This document shows positions 52,601 through 61,600 of a stretch of 64,000 bases of DNA, piece after piece. Position numbers and translations under genes: made by a program. Under the pieces are notes generated by a model. That model saw only the letters and a program-made list of their open reading frames with translations. It was not told the origin of the DNA and ran no database searches. Source of the stretch: Rhodoferax ferrireducens (GTDB taxonomy: Bacteria; Pseudomonadota; Gammaproteobacteria; Burkholderiales; Burkholderiaceae_C); contig MTEI01000001.1 in the NCBI GenBank assembly GCA_002083775.1, positions 496,001-560,000 on the forward strand, written 5' to 3'. Positions within the stretch are counted from its first letter, which is position 1. Every line of letters starts with the position of its first letter.

Positions 52601-55600
52601 TCGGCTTCGGTGGCTCCTATCTCCAGTTCGATCTGTCCGGCGGCAGTGAAGCCATCATCGCCAAGGGTGCGGAGGTGCGTGCAGACGACGTGGCGGTCGT
52701 GGCGGAGACCGGCTTCGATGTCATCACTGTCACCGAAACCGTGGGCAAGGCCGGCAAGGTATCCATCAACGGCGCTTTCTCACTGCTCGACACAGATGTG
52801 TCCACCCTCGCCCAGATCGGCTCGGGTGTGGCCGTCACCGCCAACGACGTGCTGATCCAGGCCGAGGACGACAGCCTCCTGATCAACGTGGCCGGTGGCG
52901 TCGCCCGCTCCGGCAGCGTCGGCATTGGCTTCTCCATCGCCATCAACGACATGGACCGGGAAACCCGCGCCCTGATCGGCAACCAGGCCACCGAAAGTGG
53001 TAGCGGCGGCAGCCTGACCGCCAGCGGCAACCTGCTGCTGGACGCCGAGGCATCCGGCACCCAGGGCGCCTTCACCGTGGCCGGTTCCGGCCAGGCGGGG
53101 CAGGACGACCCCAAAGCGAAGGGTGGTGACGGCGCCAAGACCAACGCCAAGGACTCGGGCCAGCAAGGCAAGTCCGGCGTCGGCATTTCAGCGTCGGTTT
53201 CCATCAACCTGGTGGCGGACATCACCGAAGCTTCCATCGCCGATCTGACCAGCGTCACCGTGTCCGGCACCGCCGCCAGCAGCGTGGCGGTGGACCGGGA
53301 CGGCGACGGCACGGCGGATGCCACCGTCAATCTGGATCGCGGCATCAAGGCGCGTGCTCTGAACGACACACTCGCCCTGGCCGGGGCCGGTTCCCTCACC
53401 GTCGCACTGGATAAGTCCGCCGGTCTGGCTGGCGCCTTCACCTGGAACCAGTTGGTCAAGGACACCCGCGCCACGATTGCCGATGCCACCGTCACCGTGG
53501 TGGGCGGCGGCGTCACGTTGGACGCGGAAAACAGCAAGGCCATGTGGTCCATCTCCGCCAGCGGCGCCGGTGGCGACAAGGTCGGCATCGCCGGTTCCGT
53601 GGCCTACAGCAATATTGACAATGTCACCGAGGCGGCCATCGATAACGCCAACGTGGACGCGGATTCCACCGCGGTGTTGGATGCCAGGGATACTTCCGAC
53701 ATCCGCAGCGTGGCCGGTTCAGCCAGCTATGGCGGCAAAGCCGGGGTTGGCGCCGGCGTGGCCATCTCGACGGTGGATTCCGATACCACCGCCCGTATCA
53801 GCGGCGCCGGCAAGACCATCATTGGCGACGCGGGCGTCTCCGCAACCGCGACCAACGACAATTCCATCGTCGCCGTGGCCGCAGCCATCGGCGCCTCCCA
53901 GGGCGTCGCCGCCTCCGGCGCGGTGACCTGGAACGTGATCACCAACAAGACCGAAGCCACCTTGAGCGGCGCCAGTTTGACCGCCAGCGGCAACGCGGTG
54001 AACCTGGACGCGGACGACACGGCGGACATCTTCGCCATCTCCGGCAACGCGGCGATTTCCACCGGCCAGGGCTCCGTCGGCATCTCCGGCAGCTACAACG
54101 AGATCGACAACGAAACCTATGCCCGCGCCACCGGCGGCTCCCTCTCCGGGACCAGTGTGCGCTTGGAAGCCACCGAAGACGCCACCATCAAGGCGATCGC
54201 GGCGGGCGGTTCCGGTTCTTCCAAGGTGGCGGTATCCGGCTCGCTGGGTGTCAATACCATCGGCAACATCACCGAGGCCTCCACCAGCGGAACCACGGTC
54301 AGCACGGCGGGCGACGCCACCGTGCGCGCTGCCGACAACTCCGACATCTTCTCCGTGACCGGCGCGGTGGGCGTCGCCGGCAATGGCGCCGTGGGCGCCT
54401 CCGGTTCCTACAACCACATCGGCTCCACGGTCACCGCCCAGATCTCTGGCGGTATGGTGGACGCGGCCAACGTGCTGGTTGACGCCGAGCGCGCCGCCAG
54501 GATGGAAGTCTGGGCCGTGGCCGGTTCCGGCGCCGGCACCGCCGGTTTTGCCGGTTCCATCGCCTTGAACGACATCGGCGGCGTTACCACCGCAAGCATC
54601 AACGGAAGCGCCGAGGTTGAGGCCAGTGGCAACGCCCTGGTCACCGCCGAATCCGACGACCGCATTGACGCCCGCGCTGGCGCCATCGGCATCGGCGGCA
54701 GCGTCGGCGGCGCCGGTTCCATCGCCTTCAACAATGTGCATGCCGATACCCTGGCCCAGGTCACCGGCGCCAACACCGAGGTTACCGGCCTGGGCAACGG
54801 CGGCTTGGCCCAGGTGGACAACGGCAATTTGAGTAGCTACAGCGGCCTGCCTTCCGAGCATCCGCTGTCCGGTCGGCAACAGAAGGACAACATCCGGGGT
54901 GCGGCCGTGGTGGCTTCTTCCACCGCCCAGGTGGAAAACTTCACCATCAGCGCCGCCGGTGGCGGCAGCACCGGCGTGGCCGGGACCGTGTCCGTGGCCA
55001 TGATGACCGGCTATACCAGCGCCGAAGTAACCGACTACGCCAAGCTCAATGCCAGCTTCGGCAACACCGAGCAGGAAGCCCGGGTGGCCGCCTACCATCA
55101 CGACAACCTGTGGTCGGTCTCGGGTGGCGGCGCCATCGGAGGCGACGCCGGAATCGGCGGGGTCATGGATACCCTGATCGGCTCCCACATCACCACCGCG
55201 GAAGTGCGTGGCGCCACCGTGCAGGGCCTCAAGGCAGTCACGGTGGACGCGGGTTCAACCCTGGAGATCGCCCAGAAGGTCATCGGCCTGGGCGTCGGCG
55301 GCTATGCCGGCCTGTCCGGTTCCATCGGCCTTGTTCTTGTTGAAGGCAAGACCCAGGCCCTGGTCTGGGACGCCGACCTGAATTCCAAGGGCGACCTCAC
55401 CGTGGAGGCCACCAGCAAGACTGACGCCGACATCTATGCCGGCGCCGTGTCCCTTTCTGGCGTGGCGGGCATCGGCCTGACCGGCACCGTATCGGTGTAC
55501 GACCAGACTACCCAGGCCATCGTTGGCGACGATTCCAAGCTCAACGCCAACAAGACCACCCGCATCAAGGCGGAAAACGACACGGATCAGAACGTCATCG

Positions 55601-58600
55601 CCGGTACCGCCTCGGCAGCAGGTGGCGTGGGCATCGCCGGCACGGTGAACGTGGCGGTCATCAAGGGCACTACCCAGGCGGTATTCGGCGCGAAGAGCGA
55701 CGCCGGCAAAGCGGCCAGCCAGATCAATGTTGACGCCGGCTACGGTGGCAGCGAGCAGGACGTGGTAATTGAAGCTGCCGACACCACCCACATCGACAAC
55801 TACCTGGGCGGCCTGGGCATTGGCCTCGGCGGCGCAGGCGTGGGCGCGGCGGTGGACGTGGTGATGGTCAACAACGGCGCCTCGGCCGAGGTGCGTAGCG
55901 GCACCATTAGGACCGACCGGGACATCACGGTCCAAGCCGATACAGAGCGCATGCTGGATTCATTTACCATCGCCGCCGCCGGTGGTTCCACCGTCGGCAT
56001 CTCCGGCGCGGTTTCCGTGCTGACGGCTGGCAGCCGCCCGGACAGCGACGCGGACAGCGAGGTGGGCACCTCGGTGGGCGAAATCGCACGCAACGTATCC
56101 GCCAACGCCTTCGGCAACCAGATGGATTCCGATGCCGGCGGCACCACCGCCTCCCGCGATGCCGCCAATGCGGCCCGGGCCAAGGCCGATGTCGATGACG
56201 ACATGAACGCGCCGGCCGCAGCGGCCAGCGCCCGCGCCTTCGTGGCTGCCGGCACCACCCTCAACGCGGGCCGGGATGTGGCCATCACGGCGAACAACGG
56301 CACCGATGCCGACGCCATCGCGGTAGGCGTTGCCGTCTCCGGCGGTTTCTCGCTGGGCGGCGGTGTCGCCCTGGCCTTCGTCGATGACAAGACCGATGCG
56401 GAAGCCTCCGGCGTCATCAAGGCCGGCCGTAACGTGACCGTCCAAGCCGGCGACGGCCCGGTCAGCGACACCCAGGGCCTGCAACTGGACGTGGGCGACA
56501 TCCATATCAACCAGCGCACCGCCGCCTCCAAGCTCATCGCCTTCGCCGGCGGCGGCGGCGTGGTCGGTCTGGGCGCTTCCGTGGCGATCCAGAACAAGGC
56601 CAGCATGGCCACCGCCAAGGTGGGCAACAACGCCGACATCACCGCCTATGGCACCACGGCCGCCGATCCCGGGGGCGTCAGCGGCCTGATCACCGTCGAC
56701 GCCAGCATCCAGCACGACCTGGAATCCACCGCCTTCGGCGCCGCCGTGGGCCTGGGCGGCATCGGCGCAGCCATCGCCTACACCACGCTGGACGGGGATG
56801 CAGACGCCCTGGTGGGCAACGGCGCCCTGCTCACCGGCAAGGCCCTAGACGTGCATGGCCACAGCAAGACTGACAGTGACGTCTCCGCCACGGCGGCGGC
56901 GGGCGGCCTGTTCTCCGGCGCCGGCGCCGACGCCGACGCCGAGGACACCAGCTCGGCCAAGGCCCGCATCGGCGATAACGTGGTGATCCGCACCCAGGCC
57001 GGTCTGGCTCAGGTGCGCGCCGACGTGGATCCGGTGGCCAAAGCGCAATCCCTCGGCGTGGCGGTATCCGCGAGCATTTCCATTGGCGTTTCCCTCGCCG
57101 ACGCCACCGTGGAAACACGCGCCGAAGCCGACACCGGCAGCGACTTGGACGTGGAAGCGGGCGCCTTGACCGTGCAAGCCGAAACCCGACTGAGCGGCAA
57201 GAACGCGGAAGCCGACGCCACCGCCGGCGCAGGCGGCGCCCTGCTGGGCGTCGGCGCCTCGGAAGCCAATGCCATCGTGCGCACCGATACAGTGGCCGAG
57301 GTGGGCGCCGACAACAAGATATTCGTTACCGGTGAATTCAAGGTGGATGCCAATTCCGAAACCTACGCGGACGCCGACGTTACTGGCATCAACGTCGGTC
57401 TCCTGGCGGCTGGCGGCAACACGGCCAAGGCCAAGACCGATACCGAAACCTATGCCAGCGTGGGTGACAACGCCACCGTCACGGCTGGCGCCGTCAAGGT
57501 CAAAGCCGACGGCAACGACACCCTGCGCGCCAGCACCCTGGCCGGCGCCGGCGGTCTCGGCGTGATGGTCGCCTCGAAATCGGAAACCGAGGCGGATTCC
57601 AAAACCCAGGCCCGCCTGGGCAAGGATGCCGAGACCGGCGTCACGGTGGTGGGCGGTACGGTAGTGGCCGACACGGTGAACATCGACGCGGTGCAGCACA
57701 TCAACTTCGACGCCACTGCCGACTCCACCAGTGCTGCCGCCGTCGGCGCTTCAGGCGCGCGCGCCGTCAACGACGTTGACAGCCGTACCCTGGCCGCCAT
57801 CGGCCAGAACATGACCGTGTCCGCAGAAGACCTTTTCAGTGCGCGTGCGCGCAACGACATCGAAAAATCGACCGCTGGCGCCAGCGGCTACCAGGTCGAC
57901 TCGGGCTCGGGCGGTGTACTCAACGCGGCGGCGGCACGTTCGCAAAGCACCATCCGCAATGACGCGCAGGTGACCCTGGGCCGGGACGCGCTGATTGGCG
58001 TCAACAACCGCACGCTCAAACAGGTCACCGACAACAACGGCCGCGATGTCAATGTGCCAGTCAACGGCCTACTCGAGATGGCGGCCTGGAATGACGTGGC
58101 GGTCTACGACCGCGTGCGTCTGGACTCAGGCGGCGCGATTGCCATCGCACGCGCCGAGTCGTCGATCGACAACGTGAGCACCGCCGGTGTCAGCGTGGGC
58201 CAGGACGCCGGTCTGCTCAGCGACGGAAATATCGAACTTTCGGCACGCACCGCTGCGGATGTGCAAACTCGCGCCCACTCCAAAACCTACGGCCTGGCGG
58301 GCGCAGCCGAGGGCGACACAAGCGCCACCATCACCGCCGACCAGGCGGTGCAGATCGGTTTGGACGCTTTCATCGAAGCACAGGAAAGTGTGTACCTGAT
58401 GGCTGGCGCTGACCGCACCCAGACCAACCAGTTTGACGCCGACGCCGAGACGCGGCTGTGGAACCGCACCGCCGTGCCGATCGAGACCGACCCCGAGGCG
58501 CTGGGCCGGGTGGTGCAACACAACGATGTGACCGTGGCCAGTGGTGCGCAAGTGCGCGCGGTGCGAGATGTGTACCTCACCGCCAGCGAGGGCTCGCACA

Positions 58601-61600
58601 AGGCGCGCGGCTACGGCGAAGGCACCGACCTTTACCGCGAGGCGCTATCGGCGATTGGCGAATTCTTCGGCGCCGACACCTCCTCACTCAAGATCACCGG
58701 TGGCTCCAGTTACGACAACGCCAACCCGAGCGCTCCCGCCGGTGGACCGTCATCCAGGGTCGACGTCGAAGGCAGTGTGCAGGCCGGCATCTGGAACCAC
58801 CAGTGGATCAGCGTGGCCGCCGACGGCGGTATCACTGCGTCCGAAGCGCTGGACGGCATCACCACGCAGAGCGATAGCCAGAATGTCGCCCAGCTGTTGC
58901 AACAGGAGATCGACGCCATCGAAGCCGCTGCCGACGCCAAGCTCGCGCAGTACAACAACTTCAAGGGCGGCAGCGCCGCTGCGGCGGCGATCGAGGCACA
59001 GGCAGCGGCCGCCGCCCAGTACAACGCCGCCCAAACGGACCTCACCGAGGCCAATCTGGTCAAAACCAATGTGCAGGCCTATGTGAACACGGCCACGAAT
59101 GCGGGCTCCAGCGCGACTGCTGCGGCAGCGGCAGCCACCAACGCAGCCGATCTGGCCGCCGCCCAAGCCGCCACCAACACCGGCGACACCGGCACGACCG
59201 CTGCCGTGCGGGTCGCCGCTGCGGCCTTTGCCACCGCCACGGCGGCCAGTGCCGCCAACGCGGCAGCCGCCAACACGGCCGCCACCTTGGCCGAAACCGA
59301 GGCCAGTAACCTGACTAAGGCGGCCAACGACACCAGCGACCCAGCCGGCAAGACCTACCTGCAGACCATGGCGAACGCCGCCAATAACACCGCCAGCAAA
59401 GCGCGCGCGGTGGCCATCGCTGCGGCTGCCGAGGCGGTCGTGCGGGCCAACAGCGCGTCCACACCCGAGGCAATCGCCGCCGCTGTGCAAGCCACTGCAA
59501 ATGCCGTGGCTGCGGCCGACACTGCCGCGAAGTCTGCCGCCGTGGTTGCCGCCAGTGACGCCGAGACCACCGCTACCAATGCCTTCAGGCAGGCCACCCG
59601 CTTGCTCGACATCGCCAACACCCAGCTCGCGAAGGCCAACGACGACCTGGCCGCCGCACAAAACGCCAATGGCAGTTCCGACGCGGCCCTAGGCATGTAC
59701 GCCGATGCGCGGTTCCTCTCGACCCAGCTGGCGCAGTTGCAGGGTGCCACCGATGTGGACTTTGTGGATATCGGCAAGTCTGGCGACATCATCACGGCGC
59801 GCTCTGGCAATGTGCGCGTCACGGGCAAGGCGCTCACCGGCAGCGGTGATCTGTCGGCCCCGGGCGATGCCAAGATCGAAATCAAGAACCAGTCCACGCG
59901 TTTCATGCGGGTCAATGCCGACCTGCTCATCCCCGACGAAGGCGGTGGCCAGGTCACCTTTAACGGCATGCGCGTCTCCAACAGCAACGACATCAACCAG
60001 CGCAACGCTGTTGGCCAGAGTGCCAACCTGGGTATCACCGACGCGCTCAACACCGATAAACCTCTGATCCTGGTGGAAAACAGCAATTCGCTCTACAGCG
60101 GCAACAGCGGTGGCCCGGCCCAGCTGTGGATCTACGGCAACATCACCAACCTTGGTGGCGAAGCCAAGGCCACCAGCCACGGCACTCTGCGCGTGGCCGG
60201 TAACATCAGCGCCGAAACGGTGAACCTGGCCACGGGTGGCGACTTCATCAAGACCTGGACGCCTGGTTACACCCACCAGGGCGGCGACCCCGTGAAGCGT
60301 TTGGGTACCACACCCAACGAAAAAGAAGCCAAAAAGGAAGACTACGCGCAAACCATTCTGCCCAATTGCGATGCTGTTGAGTGTGGCTCGACCATCGCCG
60401 GCAACAACGTCTACATCAGCGCCGAAAAGCTCAACATCAACGGTCTGATCCAGGCCGGTCTGCCTGAGCGCCGAATCGAGATCGACGACGCGCTGCTGAC
60501 CAAACCCAATGCCGACAAAACTGCGCTCACCAACACTCAGGCTATCGGCGCTGCGCGCTCGGCCTGGCTGGCCAGCCCCACGACGGCGGCGCGCTACATT
60601 AACCTGACCAATCCCACCGCCGACGGAATCGCTGACAGCGGCGACATCAAGCTGCGCTACGACGCTCAGTTCGACCGGCTCGAGCTGGCCGACGCGCGCA
60701 TGGGTGGCGGGCACATGGAGCTGTTTGGTGACATCTTTTCCACCGGCAACGGTGAGTTGCGCGTGATGGACGGTTATGGCCGCATCAACATCACCAATAC
60801 CACCGGCTACGACCTGGCGGTGGGTCGGCTGGACACCGGCCCTGGCGTGCAGGGCACGATCCGCATCACCGACACCGCGCGTGATTCGAGTGGCCACTAC
60901 CGTGGCGCGGGCAACACCCCGCTGGTGACTGAGATCACGCGCGAGAACGGCGAGGCCACCACGCGAACCAACACCGGCGCGGGCGGTGCCATGCAGGTGG
61001 TGGACACCTCCAGCGACAACTATGGTCGATCAACCAGTTTCCACCCAATGGCAGATCGCCGTTTCAACTGGATCAACGGCCAGACGACCAACTGGGAACG
61101 CATCGAAGGCTACGAAACCAAGACCACCTGGGGCGTCGACTGGCTTGCTCGCGACCCTGGCCAAATACCCGTTTTCACTCCTCCGCCAACCTCGACTTAC
61201 TTACCACGGGTTTCGGGCGACTGGCTCTCCATCGTGGCCACGCAGGGCGCTGACTACGAACTTGTCTACAGCAATGCCACCAGCACTGAAGTCAAGACCA
61301 ACCTGCCCACCACCAGCTACAAAACCGACTGTTTTTGGGGCGTTTGCCACAGCCGGATGTACGTGTCTACAGAGAAATACAGCTGGTCACAGTACGAGAA
61401 CTACCACCACAGCCTGAATGCCTCGCAGAGCGTGAAGGTCAACTTCACCGGGCACGACAGCTCGCAAGTGCGTGTGACCACTGACGGCCAGTTGCTGTTC
61501 TCGGGCCTGGTTCGCAGCCTGGCCGGAGACATCACGGCCAACGCGGCAGGCGGCATGGCTGTGCTCAACCCCGACGCGCGCCTGCTCGGCAAGGAGATCA

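Noticed and set aside
53719..55188. 489-codon minus-strand frame, Gly/His/Asp-rich, within the adhesin
   Set aside because: A shadow of the repetitive adhesin coding sequence. Several similar frames (51274-52410, 59689-60897, 61387-62472) arise the same way.
52610..58600. Tandem repeats in the adhesin considered as a CRISPR-like or satellite array
   Set aside because: The repeats are protein-level, of variable length and in one reading frame. There are no conserved DNA repeats with unique spacers.
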